A stretch of 64,000 bases of DNA. Source: an uncultured Clostridia bacterium (GTDB lineage Bacteria; Bacillota; Clostridia; UBA1381). A model generated the notes under the pieces. The model was not told the DNA's origin and did no database searches. It saw only the letters and a list, made by a program, of their open reading frames with translations. The position numbers and the translations under genes are program-made. Positions 29,301-38,306 of this stretch are shown here, one piece after another (positions within the stretch are counted from its first letter, which is position 1; the number at the start of each line of letters is the position of its first letter). The stretch is from positions 62,001 to 126,000 of the forward strand of contig CAKSIJ010000003.1 in assembly GCA_934462715.1 (NCBI GenBank), written 5' to 3'.

Positions 29301-29975
29301 ATGGTAAATTTGGGTAACGACTGGGACGGGATATTAAAAGATGAGTTCACAAAGGACTATTATCTGACGCTCAGAGGATTTTTAAAGACAGAATATGCGT
29401 CACATTGCATACACCCGGATATGTATGATATTTTTAATGCTTTAAAGTGGACGTCATATAAGGATACAAAGGTTGTTATCCTCGGTCAGGATCCGTACCA
29501 CGGCGAAAATCAGGCACACGGACTTGCTTTTTCGGTAAAGGTGGGAGTGGATATTCCACCGTCCTTATTAAATATGTATAAAGAGCTTAAAGACGAGCTG
29601 GGGTTATATATTCCCAACAACGGCTATCTTGAAAAATGGGCAAGGCAGGGAGTAATGCTCTTAAACACTGCGCTTACGGTGCGTGACGGTCTGGCAAATT
29701 CACACAGGGGAAAGGGCTGGGAAATATTCACCGATACCGTAATCAGCAAGCTGAACGAGCGTGACGATGCGGTTATCTTTCTCCTTTGGGGGAATAATGC
29801 AAAGGAAAAAAGAAATCTTATCACAAATCCGCAGCATTATGTTTTTACCGCAGCACACCCAAGTCCGTTGTCCGCTTCAAGAGGATTTTTTGGCTGCGGT
29901 CATTTCAAAAAGGCAAATGATTTGCTTGTATCTATGGGAAAAGAACCCATAGACTGGCAGATTGAAAATGTATAA
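29301..29975 (+). CDS. ung: Uracil-DNA glycosylase, family 1 (224 aa)
   Basis: Ung removes uracil from DNA at the start of base excision repair. The catalytic water-activating motif GQDPYHG is at about residues 62-68 with aspartate 64, and the minor-groove loop is [13 protein letters not shown] near 184-196. Family length is 220-230. AAAGGA precedes the ATG. A 15-nt gap to the next gene suggests an operon with the HAD phosphatase. Confidence 0.97.
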   Translation: MVNLGNDWDGILKDEFTKDYYLTLRGFLKTEYASHCIHPDMYDIFNALKWTSYKDTKVVILGQDPYHGENQAHGLAFSVKVGVDIPPSLLNMYKELKDELGLYIPNNGYLEKWARQGVMLLNTALTVRDGLANSHRGKGWEIFTDTVISKLNERDDAVIFLLWGNNAKEKRNLITNPQHYVFTAAHPSPLSASRGFFGCGHFKKANDLLVSMGKEPIDWQIENV

Positions 29976-29990
29976 TCAAGAGGAAAACAA

Positions 29991-30668
29991 ATGATAAAGA
30001 TTGTATTAATAGATATAGATAATACCTTGCTTGATTTTAACAAATGCGCTTCTTTTTCTATGAGAAAGGCTTTTGAAGATGTGGGTTTAAAAGTACCGGA
30101 TAATTTGGAAGCGGAATTTCATAAGGTTAACAACGAACTGTGGCTCGGAATAGAAAAAGGAATAGTAACAAAGGACGAGCTGCATAAAAACCGATGGAAT
30201 ATGATTTTAAGAAATATCGGTGTTGAATATGACGGGGAAATATTGGAAAATATATTCAGAAAGTATCTTGACGGAAGTCATGAAACGGTTGACGGTGCGG
30301 TTGAAATCGTTCGGTATTTGTCATTAAAGTACCGGATATATGCCGCAAGCAACGCATTTTACAGTCAGCAGACAAACCGTTTGAAAATGGCGGGAATGTC
30401 CGAATATATAAAGGGAATATTTGTTTCGGAAAAAATCGGCTTTGAAAAACCGTCAAAGGAATATTTTGATAAATGCTTTGAGCTTTTGAAAAATCCTCCG
30501 CGCGATGAGGTAATTATCATCGGAGATTCACTCAGTGCCGATATAATCGGCGGAGCGAACTACGGCATTAAAACCTGTTGGTTCAATCCAAACGGAGATA
30601 AAGAGCCTCAGAACTGTAAAATTGATTATAATGTAAAGAGTTTAAAAGAAATTGAAAAATATCTGTAA
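29991..30668 (+). CDS. YjjG-family HAD pyrimidine nucleotidase (225 aa)
   Basis: HAD-IA hydrolase with motif I VLIDIDNTLLDF (residues 4-15), motif II AASNAF, motif III lysine in IGFEKPSKEYF and motif IV IIIGDSLSADIIGG. The DIDNTLLDF form and the helical cap resemble YjjG enzymes, which clear non-canonical pyrimidine nucleotides. Its place next to ung makes a shared role in keeping uracil-type lesions out of DNA plausible; this is inference. AGGAAAA precedes the ATG. Confidence 0.85.
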   Translation: MIKIVLIDIDNTLLDFNKCASFSMRKAFEDVGLKVPDNLEAEFHKVNNELWLGIEKGIVTKDELHKNRWNMILRNIGVEYDGEILENIFRKYLDGSHETVDGAVEIVRYLSLKYRIYAASNAFYSQQTNRLKMAGMSEYIKGIFVSEKIGFEKPSKEYFDKCFELLKNPPRDEVIIIGDSLSADIIGGANYGIKTCWFNPNGDKEPQNCKIDYNVKSLKEIEKYL

Positions 30669-30718
30669 CCGTTGATTATATAATTCATGCGGACATTTGA
30701 AAAAGGAGGAACAGAACC

Positions 30719-31393
30719 ATGACAAGGGAAAAGCTTTCGCAAAGAGAATTGCCGTCATACACAAAGGGCGAGGAAATTTTTAATATGGTTTCGCATATTG
30801 TCGGAGGAGCGGTCGGTATAGCGGCTCTTACGCTTTGCGTGATTTTTTCGGCAATTCATAAAAACGTTTTCGGAGTTGTGAGCAGTGCGATTTATGGCTC
30901 TTCTATGATTATACTTTATACCATGTCAAGCATTTATCACGGACTGAGTCCGAAGCTTATGGCAAAAAGAGTTTTTCAGGTGATAGACCATTGCTCTATA
31001 TTTCTGCTGATTGCCGGCACTTATACGCCGCTTACACTGTGTTCCGTGAGGGAGTATAACTCTGCTCTCGGCTGGACAATGTTCGGAATCATCTGGGGTG
31101 TTGCCGCTGTAGGAATTACGCTGAACGCTATTGATTTGAAAGCATTCAGAAGATTTTCGGCAGTCTGCTATCTCATAATGGGCTGGTGCATAGTTTTTGC
31201 ATGGAAGCCTACTGCACAAATGCTGACAAGGGGCGGAGTTACTCTGCTGCTTGCAGGAGGAATCTGCTACACGGTAGGAGCGGCTTTCTATTACCTCCTC
31301 AAACATAAAAGGTATATGCATTCGATTTTCCATCTGTTTGTTTTGTTCGGAAGTATTTTGCATATGCTCTGCATACTGTTTTACGTTGTATAG
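30719..31393 (+). CDS. Hemolysin III / TrhA family membrane protein (224 aa)
   Basis: A seven-helix membrane protein of the PAQR/hemolysin III family. Conserved features are EEIFNMVSHIVGG near the N-terminus, SSIYHGLSP with a histidine, VFQVIDHCSIFLLIAGTYTPL and a C-terminal HSIFHLFVLFGSILH histidine cluster that fits a buried metal site. Family members have been linked to membrane energetics and fluidity; the old hemolysin name is not evidence for toxicity. AAGGAGG precedes the ATG. An ordinary housekeeping gene. Confidence 0.93.
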   Translation: MTREKLSQRELPSYTKGEEIFNMVSHIVGGAVGIAALTLCVIFSAIHKNVFGVVSSAIYGSSMIILYTMSSIYHGLSPKLMAKRVFQVIDHCSIFLLIAGTYTPLTLCSVREYNSALGWTMFGIIWGVAAVGITLNAIDLKAFRRFSAVCYLIMGWCIVFAWKPTAQMLTRGGVTLLLAGGICYTVGAAFYYLLKHKRYMHSIFHLFVLFGSILHMLCILFYVV

Positions 31394-31404
31394 ACAGGCA
31401 AAAA

Positions 31405-31435
31405 GCCCACCTTCCTTTGCACAGCAAAGGGGGGC
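31405..31435 (+). repeat. Hairpin after the hemolysin III gene
   Basis: GCCC..CCTTTGC / GCAAAGG..GGGC around a 3-nt loop, 11 nt past the stop. It lacks a T-run, so termination is uncertain. Confidence 0.5.
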
Positions 31436-31459
31436 AGACTGCAGACAAAACACTATACA

Positions 31460-31506
31460 AACACCTCAATTTATGATATATTATAAATATCATGAATTGA
31501 GGTGTT
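31460..31506. repeat. Long inverted repeat before the transposase remnant
   Basis: AACACCTCAATT (31460-31471) is exactly repeated inverted at 31495-31506, with a second inner pair ATGATAT / ATATCAT. It ends 5 nt before the transposase ATG and may be part of the insertion-sequence leader or end. Confidence 0.65.
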
Positions 31507-31511
31507 TTGTT

Positions 31512-31733
31512 ATGTACGAAAAAAGAAACAGAAAAGAAAAACAAGGACAGCTTCATATGCTTTGCATAGATGATTTAGCGCCTGAAAATCATATACTGCG
31601 CGATATAGACAGGGCTATTGATTTCAGCTTTATCTATGATGAGGTTGAAGGAATGTACAGTGATTTTGACGGTGGACGTCTCGGAAATAGATCCTGTTTC
31701 TCTTTTTAGGCTCTTTGTTAATCGTTGGGGTGT
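31512..31733 (+). pseudogene. IS1182-type transposase remnant (N-terminal, frameshifted)
   Basis: From the ATG at 31512 the frame encodes the start of an IS1182/IS5-like DDE transposase (LCIDDLAPENHILRDIDRA, then IDFSFIYDEVEGMYSD). Just after FDGGR the reading shifts: the expected GRPSIDPVSLFRLF continues in another frame as SEIDPVSLFRLFVNRWG, then stops. Nothing of the catalytic domain follows. It is a dead, truncated copy in the otherwise gene-free 31394-31985 gap; no right-hand end was seen. Confidence 0.75.
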
Positions 31734-31881
31734 AAATTTCCTCATATCTTAAAAAAAATCAATAAGTACGGTTAGTGTTTGTCAATTTTTACTTATTACC
31801 TATTCACAATTCACTCTTCACTTGAATTATGTGTGCCGATTTTTTTGGAGGGAATAAGTAATATTTTTAGTACTTGAAAAA

Positions 31882-31909
31882 ACAAAATTTCTTTTATATG
31901 CATATTATA
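31882..31909 (+). promoter_or_regulatory. Putative sporulation (sigma-K/E type) promoter of dpaAB
   Basis: An AC core (31882-31883), 17 nt and CATATTATA fit the mother-cell sigma pattern AC-N16/17-CATANNNTA. dpaAB (spoVF) is controlled by sigma-K in Bacillus and related spore formers. AT-rich sequence makes chance matches possible. Confidence 0.45.
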
Positions 31910-31985
31910 TAAAAGACGCAGCAAATACAATAAACCGGTCGGACGGAATATTCCCAAGACCTTAGGAAAGGGGTAACAGTAAAGT

Positions 31986-32846
31986 ATGAATAAAAAAATA
32001 TCGGTAATCGGCGGCGATCTCCGTCAGCTCACCTTAGCAAAACTCCTTATTGAGGACGGATATGACGTCACGGTGAGCGGTTTCGGCAAAGATAGTTTTT
32101 CGGAAAAATTCAAAACCGAAAATGATCCGAAAAAAGCGGCAAATGCGGATATTCTGATTTTACCTATGCCGGCAAGCATCGGGAAAAATCTTTTGAACGC
32201 ACCCTTTGCGGGAGAGGATATTCTTGTTTCCGACATTGCCGAAAATACACCTCCCGATGCCTTGATTCTCGGCGGAAAACTAAACGCATCAATATATGAA
32301 GCGTTTAAAGGACAAAAATGTATCGATTACGGAGAACGCGATGAGCTTATGATAAAAAATGCTGTTCCGACCGCAGAGGGAGCGATAGAGCTTGCAATAT
32401 CCGAAACGCCGTCAACGATTGCTCATAGCAATTGCCTTGTTATAGGCTACGGCAGAATCGGAAAGGTTTTATCAAAAATGCTTTATGATATGAATGCAAA
32501 TGTTACCGTTTCAGCAAGAAAATATTCAGATCTCGCATGGATTTCGGTTAACGGCTGCAATGCTGTACATAACAAGGATTTGATAAACAGCATTAATGAA
32601 TATGATGTTATTTTCAACACCGCTCCCGCACTGATTCTTGATGAAAAAATTTTGCAAAAAATTAATCCCGACAGTATCGTTATAGACCTCGCCTCTAAGC
32701 CCGGAGGGGTTGACTTCGGTAAGGCTAAGGATCTGGGACTTAAGGTGATTTGGGCATTGAGTATTCCGGGCAAAACCGCCCCGATATCCTCCGGCGAAAT
32801 CATCAAGGAAACTGTGTCTAACATTTTCAGTGAAGAGGGGGTGTGA
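31986..32846 (+). CDS. dpaA: Dipicolinate synthase subunit A, SpoVFA (286 aa)
   Basis: DpaA with DpaB oxidises dihydrodipicolinate to dipicolinic acid, the calcium-chelating spore-core solute, in the mother cell. The N-terminal KISVIGGDLRQLTLAKLL and the second nucleotide-binding domain with LVIGYGRIGKVLSKML (about residues 148-163) match the two-domain NAD(P)-dependent SpoVFA family; DLASKPGGVDFG is also typical. AAAGGGG lies ahead of the ATG. It ends 3 nt before dpaB. It is the clearest evidence of endospore formation here. Confidence 0.95.
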   Translation: MNKKISVIGGDLRQLTLAKLLIEDGYDVTVSGFGKDSFSEKFKTENDPKKAANADILILPMPASIGKNLLNAPFAGEDILVSDIAENTPPDALILGGKLNASIYEAFKGQKCIDYGERDELMIKNAVPTAEGAIELAISETPSTIAHSNCLVIGYGRIGKVLSKMLYDMNANVTVSARKYSDLAWISVNGCNAVHNKDLINSINEYDVIFNTAPALILDEKILQKINPDSIVIDLASKPGGVDFGKAKDLGLKVIWALSIPGKTAPISSGEIIKETVSNIFSEEGV

Positions 32847-32849
32847 AAG

Positions 32850-33431
32850 TTGGATTTAAAAGATGTAAGAGTGGGCTTTGCGATGTGCGGCTCATTCTGC
32901 ACATTCAAAAAAGTCATATCAGAGCTGGAGAAGCTGTGCGAAACGGGTGCGGACGTACACCCGATCATGAGCAGCAATGCCTTTAGTCTTGACACACGCT
33001 TCGGCAATGCGGAGGATTTTCGGGAGCATATTGAAAAAATATGCAAAAACCGGATAATCAGCACCGTGAAGGAGGCAGAGCCGATCGGACCAAAGGGCTT
33101 GCTCGACATATTGGTTATCGCTCCGTGCACAGGCAACACTCTTGCCAAGCTTACCGCCGGAATTGCAGACACCTCGGTAACTCTTGCGGCGAAAGCGCAT
33201 CTTCGTAATGAAAGACCGATAGTTATAGCTGTTTCCACAAATGACGGTCTTGCGGCCGCGGCGCAGAACATAGGAGTGCTGCTGAACAGAAAAAACATAT
33301 ATTTTGTTCCGTTCGGTCAGGACGACTATATAAAAAAGCCGTCCTCACTCGTTGCGGATATGCCGCAGATAGAAAAAACCATAGCTTATGCGCTTGACGG
33401 AAAACAACTCCAGCCGGTACTGTGCTGCTAA
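32850..33431 (+). CDS. dpaB: Dipicolinate synthase subunit B, SpoVFB (193 aa)
   Basis: A flavoprotein-fold subunit of dipicolinate synthase. It begins DVRVGFAMCGSFCTF and holds VHPIMSSNA, PIGPKGLLDILVIAPCTGNTLAKLTAGIAD and ERPIVIAVSTNDGLA, characteristic of DpaB/UbiX-like proteins. TTG is the start, with GAGGGGG 8 nt upstream and the dpaA stop 1 codon before, so translation is likely coupled. A strong terminator follows. Confidence 0.95.
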   Translation: MDLKDVRVGFAMCGSFCTFKKVISELEKLCETGADVHPIMSSNAFSLDTRFGNAEDFREHIEKICKNRIISTVKEAEPIGPKGLLDILVIAPCTGNTLAKLTAGIADTSVTLAAKAHLRNERPIVIAVSTNDGLAAAAQNIGVLLNRKNIYFVPFGQDDYIKKPSSLVADMPQIEKTIAYALDGKQLQPVLCC

Positions 33432-33451
33432 AATAAATTATACAAAAGCAC

Positions 33452-33488
33452 GGAGCCCTGCAATAACTGCACGGCTCCTAATTTTTTT
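33452..33488 (+). terminator. Terminator after dpaB
   Basis: GGAGCC / GGCTCC with an inner GCA/TGC pair, followed by seven Ts. Confidence 0.85.
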
Positions 33489-33513
33489 ACCGTATTTTTT
33501 TGCATAGAAAAAC

Positions 33514-33539
33514 CGGGGTTATACGCAATGACAACCCCG
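33514..33539 (-). terminator. Terminator after the cysteine-desulfurase-like gene
   Basis: CGGGGTT / AACCCCG (7 bp) with a T-rich exit on the minus strand, 23 nt past the stop. Confidence 0.8.
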
Positions 33540-33562
33540 ATTGCCGTTTTTTGTTTTCGGGC

Positions 33563-34702
33563 TTATTTTGAAATTTTAAAAACAGCGTCTACTAATCTGT
33601 CTGCGTCCTTTATCGTATTATAATAACCGAAGCTTGCTCTTACAGCTCCGGTTTTTTCTGTCCCGAGCGCTTCGTGCGACGGATAGGCGCAGTGCCAGCC
33701 TCCTCGTGTGCAGATATGAAAATCATCATTGAGAATTTCTGCCGTTCTTATACTGTCGATTCCCTTGACATTAAAAGCCACAGTCCCGTTTCTGTTACCT
33801 TTTTCAAGCCCGTAAACCGCCAGACCTCCGATATTTTTCAACTTTTCGGCTGCGTATTCCGCCAACCTTTTTTCGCTCTCTCCTATGCCTTTCGGCGTTT
33901 CCTTTATGATCAAATCTATCGATTTTTTTGCCGCAATAATTGCCGGTGCGTTAACAGTACCGCTCTGGAGCAGATCGGGCATAAAATCGGGCTGTTCAAG
34001 GCTCTCGCTCATACTGCCTGTACCCCCGGTTATTATTGGCTTCAGCCTTATACCCTCCCGTACATACAGTCCTCCGACTCCCAGAGGAGTCATTAAGCCT
34101 TTATGCCCCGAAAAAGCCATAAGGTCAATACCGTCCCTTTCAACGTCAATAGGCAGACAGCCTGCGCTCTGTGCGGCGTCAACCATAAAAATCAAGCCGT
34201 GTCTGTGCGCTATTCGGGCGCACTCCTTTATCGGGAGTATCGTTCCGCAGACGTTGGAAGCATGAGTCATAATAATCATACTCGTATTCGGTTTTATTGC
34301 CTTTTCAACTTCTCCGGGATCAATCTCGCCCTTTTTGCTTGCTTTGACCATAGTGTATTTGCAGGTTTTATACACCGGGCGCAAAACGCTGTTGTGTTCC
34401 ATTTGAGTGATAACAGCGTGTGAATTTTCCGAAAGCACCCCAAGAATCCCCATATTAAGAGCATAGGTTGCATTAGGTGTGTACGCAATCCGCTCGGGTG
34501 AGGGTATATTAAAAAGTCTGCAAAGAGATTCCGATGTTTCATATATGCCTTTTGCTGTTCTTATACTGTAATAATGCCCTCCGCGCCCTGCATTTGCGCT
34601 GTTAATAACCGTATTTTTCAGCATAGAAGCATATACCGCCGCCGGTTTTCTGTAAGATGTCGCCGCATTATCAAGATAAAGCACGGTAAACACGCTCCCC
34701 AT
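33563..34702 (-). CDS. Cysteine-desulfurase-like aminotransferase class V protein (379 aa)
   Basis: A PLP-dependent protein of the NifS/SufS fold, closest in pattern to the EF2568 subfamily (TIGR01977) found near selenium genes. LYLDNAATSYRKP starts the domain; HNSVLRP, VDAAQSAG (PLP aspartate) and AFSGHKGLMTPLGVGGLY with the PLP lysine (in SGHKG) are clear. The C-terminal catalytic loop reads CTRGGWHCAYPSHEALG. It overlaps the upstream DUF3343 gene by 32 nt. A GTG at 34684 with GGGGAG upstream is an alternative start that better matches family N-termini. Likely donates S or Se; the acceptor is unknown. Confidence 0.88.
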   Translation of the reverse strand: MGSVFTVLYLDNAATSYRKPAAVYASMLKNTVINSANAGRGGHYYSIRTAKGIYETSESLCRLFNIPSPERIAYTPNATYALNMGILGVLSENSHAVITQMEHNSVLRPVYKTCKYTMVKASKKGEIDPGEVEKAIKPNTSMIIMTHASNVCGTILPIKECARIAHRHGLIFMVDAAQSAGCLPIDVERDGIDLMAFSGHKGLMTPLGVGGLYVREGIRLKPIITGGTGSMSESLEQPDFMPDLLQSGTVNAPAIIAAKKSIDLIIKETPKGIGESEKRLAEYAAEKLKNIGGLAVYGLEKGNRNGTVAFNVKGIDSIRTAEILNDDFHICTRGGWHCAYPSHEALGTEKTGAVRASFGYYNTIKDADRLVDAVFKISK

Positions 34703-34937
34703 CGACCGTATCCTCGGTATAGAGCCGCTTGTATTTTACTTTTTTGTCGGCAAGCACCTCTTTCACCGTATAAAAATCCTTGTACGGAGCTCTGACCGAA
34801 TATGAACAGCCGCCGCTTGAATTAATATCAGGCGGCGTGTGAATAACAGCGCTGTTAATAACACCCGCAGCGTTCAGTCTTTTTTCAAGTCTGACCGCAG
34901 TTGTAACCGAACCTACCGTGATTATTAAATCGGACAT
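34671..34937 (-). CDS. DUF3343 putative Se/S carrier protein (88 aa)
   Basis: A small protein of the DUF3343 family (Pfam's putative Se/S carrier). It shows the adenylate-kinase-unrelated pattern LIITVGSVTTAVRLEKRL and HTPPDINSSGGCSYSVR with one conserved cysteine that could carry a persulfide or perselenide. The ATG at 34937 has GGAGG 7 nt upstream; an ATG 27 nt earlier has none. It overlaps the cysteine-desulfurase-like gene, so the two are a unit. In other Firmicutes this pair neighbours selD and yedF; here neither is present. Confidence 0.82.
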   Translation of the reverse strand: MSDLIITVGSVTTAVRLEKRLNAAGVINSAVIHTPPDINSSGGCSYSVRAPYKDFYTVKEVLADKKVKYKRLYTEDTVDGERVYRALS

Positions 34938-35057
34938 AACGTCACCTCCTATAAATAAAAGCATAAATTCAAAGCCGCTTCAGCAGTATCGGCAAAGAAT
35001 TTAATGCCTGTTATATATTATGCCGCTGTGCCTGTCCGTGTTTCAGCACATAAAAAA

Positions 35058-35081
35058 CGGGTACGCTTTGTAACATACCCG
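35058..35081 (-). terminator. Terminator after the putative glycoside hydrolase, twin of the one at 39928
   Basis: Minus-strand stem CGGGTATG / CGTACCCG (one G-U pair) with loop TTACAAAG and a run of Ts. The loop and much of the stem are the same as in the terminator of metI 4.9 kb away. It lies about 100 nt past the gene's stop; 34938-35179 holds nothing else clear. Confidence 0.75.
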
Positions 35082-35179
35082 CATTTTGTTGTTTTTCCAT
35101 GCTTATCGGCATAATGAGGATTATAGTCAAGTTTTGTTCCGATTCTGTTATATCCCGAGATTTCAGCAAATTTGAAAGC

Positions 35180-38100
35180 TTATTTATAATATCTTATTTC
35201 CGGACCTGCCAAAATTCCCATCGCATTTAAGTTGTATTCATATTTCCATCTTATCTTTCCGTCATACATAAATCTCCATGCCTCCGGACCGACCCAGCGA
35301 AGCTTATCGTCCGTTATATGCAGAGGACCGAAGCAATTGTTTCGGCTGCCGTAAAGCGTTACCGAAAGCCTGTGTCTGCCCTTTGTCAGTCCGTCCGCCT
35401 TGATTTCATACGGAGCAAAAGCGATAATTCCGAGATCCTTTTCATCAAGACGTACTCTCATTGCCATGCCTTTATAGTTCCTTATCGCAATAACCGCATC
35501 GCAGTCGCACGGTACATCAATTTCCGTCAAATATTCAATATTTGCGCCGTAAAACGGTAAACCCTGCATTACAACGTCGCCGAACCCAAGCTTTTTTTCG
35601 GACAGTACGACGGTTTTTTCGATTCCTTTGAGCTTAACGCTGAAATTACCCAAAATAAAGCAAGCTTCAATTGTCGTCCGATTCCCTATCGGCAGTGTGA
35701 TTTCAAGAAGATTTTCACCTTTTTTGATTCCCGGCAGCTTTATCGTTTTAATTGATTTGTCCGTAAAATATCCGTCTGTTGTGTTTTTTACCTCTTTTCG
35801 GTTAAATGTTATTTTCGATATTTCTGTGTCCTCTAACGCTAATTTTGCCCCTTTCAGCTCCGCTTCGCTGTTAAAACGGTATCTGAGAGTAACGGTGTTG
35901 TTAACGCAATCGTCTTTAACTGCCCACGGCTGTGTTCTTCCGTTTTCCAAGCTCAGCTCTTCTTTTACGATTTTATTGATTTTTCTTACTTCTTCCTTTT
36001 CTCTGAACGGCTGATTGTTGATACGAAATTCGGCTATATCCAAAACTATAACATTCGGCTCGGAAAGTTTGTATTCCGCAGAGTCGGTCAGATACTGCAC
36101 CGACAAAAGAGTTTTTTTCGGCTTTTCAATAACGCACCCTGTTTCCTCTGTGGGAGTAAGCTTGAGAAGCAAGCTGTCATTACTGTAAAAGTTACAGTAA
36201 ATAACGGTTTTCCTGTTTTCAATCTCAAAGCCGATTTCTTTAATTTCTCCGCTTAATGTATCGTAAACCAAAGGCTTGTATGTACCCTTTACGGTAATTT
36301 TTCTCTTTTTGGCAACAACCAGATTCTGCGAACCGGTTTCAAACATTGATTCGTAATTGTAATGCATATGCGCAATAAAGAGCCACAGACAGCCGCTGTC
36401 CTTTCTCAGCTGATAACACATTCTGTCACACAGACTGCCGTCCTCTTCTCTTATTTCAATAAGCCTTTCCGTTTCAAGCGCTTTGAGTACAGACGCTTTT
36501 GTATAATCGGCGTGAATACACATATCATAAAGCTTTTTCGGTTCGTCCGACAAAGCAGCGTCAATATATTTCGGCGCAGAACCGATAAATATGACCTTTC
36601 CGCCGTTTTGCGCAAAACGCTTCAGTATATCAAGAGTTGTTGACCTGAGTGTTTCGCAGCCGGCAACCAATATGGCGGAATATTTCATTTTTCCGACCGC
36701 AAGAGTGTCGTTTACATCCCCTATCTGCTCCGGCAAACGTGATTCGCAGATATAATCAAAATCTATTGTACCCCTTAAAAGCCATTCCGCAAGTATATGA
36801 AATTGATTATCCATTGTGCTCCTGTCCCCGCCTGTTGAGTCATTCGGCCCGAAGCGCAGCCAATAGCTTTCCACAGGGTGAATAACTCCCACCTTAACCA
36901 CAGGCTCACCCCTTGTCATTGCTGTGCAGATTCTTGCAAAATGGTTTTCAATGTATGAGTATTCCTTGTACCAGCTTGACTGATAATTTACGGAGGTCGG
37001 ATAGTCACGCTTTGCCTCACCTTTCATCGATACCCACGAAACGCTCAGTACCCTTAATGTTACGCCGAGTGCCGCCTGCCAGTCGCCCTGTGCCTTGTGC
37101 TTTCTGAAGTCGAAATCCCAGCCGGTAACTCCGTAAAGCTCCGACATCATGCCCTCTCTGCCGTCCTGATGAACAGCCGACTGCGCTTGCTTTGCAGTTG
37201 TATACTCATGGCTGTCGCATAAAATATCAATTCCGGGGATTTCAAAATGCCGATACGCTCTCATTGCTTCTCCGATTGTGCTTGCCTGTGAATACAGCGA
37301 TTCCTCGCAAAGCATATGCCCGGTTAAATTGATTCCGTTTTTCTCGCACCATTCGCCGCAATTATCCGCAAACGCTTTTGTAAACAGCTCCGTGCTGAAA
37401 TCATGATACAAATATCTTGCTTTTGATACCTCTCCGTTCGGCAGCTCCCAGAAAATTTCCGGAAGCTTGTCGGTGATTTTAAATCCGTATTGTTCCTCAA
37501 ACAGCTTATCAAACTCCATAGTCCATGGCAGCCTTACAGCCTCCTTGCTGTGCGCAAACGATAGATTTCCTTTTCTGTAAAACTGCGGTTCATCTGTAAA
37601 AATTGATTTTATCGTTTCTCCGAAATGATTTCCGACCGCTTTTTTATATGCGTCATACGTTACCTCAATAAATCTGTCAACAGCCTTTTTGGAAAGTGTG
37701 TCAACATATGTTTGATTATTATACCATGAATCGGGCGTCTGCGTCATTGAATAGGCATACCATTTTGTTTCATTCTCCTTAGCAGGCTCTTTTGTTCTTC
37801 TGTATGAAATAAGCTCACCGTTTTCATTGAGCGCTATATTGTATTCCGCTATATAATATGCCGATCCGTTTTGGTATGCATATTCAAGATCATCTGTTGC
37901 TTCTGTTTTGTTTACAGTCATTAAAAGGTATCTTTGTCTGTATCTTTTATCCTTTGTTACTATTCCTCCGGCTGCGCCCGACGGCCATCTGTCCTCATCG
38001 TACAAGGACAAAAGCATATCGTTGCTTTCCGCTTTATCACAGCAATCGCATACCAGCTTCATAAATTTTTTGCCGAGATACTCTGTTGCCAAACCGGTAC

Positions 38101-38278
38101 GGGAATGGATATGAACTCCTCCGAAGCCCATTTTCTTTAATATATCAAGCTGGCGAAACAGCTCAGCTTTATCCAAATCACAATTCCATCCCCAAAACGG
38201 AGATCCCCTGTATTCGGAGGACGGATTTTTAAAAAGCTCCTCAGACAAGCTTTTCTCCCTGCTCTTTTTGTAAATCAT
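35180..38278 (-). CDS. Large putative glycoside hydrolase, GH106-like (1032 aa)
   Basis: A cytosolic protein (no signal peptide). The N-terminal TIM-barrel-like part begins RGSPFWGWNCDLDKAELFRQ and has LKKMGFGGVHIHSRTGL, LLSLYDEDRWPSGAAGG and SIFTDEPQFY with acidic candidates for catalysis. A middle Rossmann-like region (about 470-640) and several beta-sandwich modules follow (about 750-1020), ending in a jelly-roll-like domain. The layout recalls GH106 alpha-L-rhamnosidases and related unclassified enzymes; I could not assign a family firmly. The ATG at 38278 has GAGGAG 9 nt upstream. It follows the RpiB-like gene at 28 nt, so both are one operon. Confidence 0.65.
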   Translation of the reverse strand: MIYKKSREKSLSEELFKNPSSEYRGSPFWGWNCDLDKAELFRQLDILKKMGFGGVHIHSRTGLATEYLGKKFMKLVCDCCDKAESNDMLLSLYDEDRWPSGAAGGIVTKDKRYRQRYLLMTVNKTEATDDLEYAYQNGSAYYIAEYNIALNENGELISYRRTKEPAKENETKWYAYSMTQTPDSWYNNQTYVDTLSKKAVDRFIEVTYDAYKKAVGNHFGETIKSIFTDEPQFYRKGNLSFAHSKEAVRLPWTMEFDKLFEEQYGFKITDKLPEIFWELPNGEVSKARYLYHDFSTELFTKAFADNCGEWCEKNGINLTGHMLCEESLYSQASTIGEAMRAYRHFEIPGIDILCDSHEYTTAKQAQSAVHQDGREGMMSELYGVTGWDFDFRKHKAQGDWQAALGVTLRVLSVSWVSMKGEAKRDYPTSVNYQSSWYKEYSYIENHFARICTAMTRGEPVVKVGVIHPVESYWLRFGPNDSTGGDRSTMDNQFHILAEWLLRGTIDFDYICESRLPEQIGDVNDTLAVGKMKYSAILVAGCETLRSTTLDILKRFAQNGGKVIFIGSAPKYIDAALSDEPKKLYDMCIHADYTKASVLKALETERLIEIREEDGSLCDRMCYQLRKDSGCLWLFIAHMHYNYESMFETGSQNLVVAKKRKITVKGTYKPLVYDTLSGEIKEIGFEIENRKTVIYCNFYSNDSLLLKLTPTEETGCVIEKPKKTLLSVQYLTDSAEYKLSEPNVIVLDIAEFRINNQPFREKEEVRKINKIVKEELSLENGRTQPWAVKDDCVNNTVTLRYRFNSEAELKGAKLALEDTEISKITFNRKEVKNTTDGYFTDKSIKTIKLPGIKKGENLLEITLPIGNRTTIEACFILGNFSVKLKGIEKTVVLSEKKLGFGDVVMQGLPFYGANIEYLTEIDVPCDCDAVIAIRNYKGMAMRVRLDEKDLGIIAFAPYEIKADGLTKGRHRLSVTLYGSRNNCFGPLHITDDKLRWVGPEAWRFMYDGKIRWKYEYNLNAMGILAGPEIRYYK

Positions 38279-38306
38279 GACGTGTATCTCCTCTCGCACT
38301 TCAATG

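Noticed and set aside
32483..33298. 271-codon minus-strand frame across dpaA-dpaB
   Set aside because: Covers two firmly identified genes; low-complexity Ser/Leu composition typical of an antisense frame.
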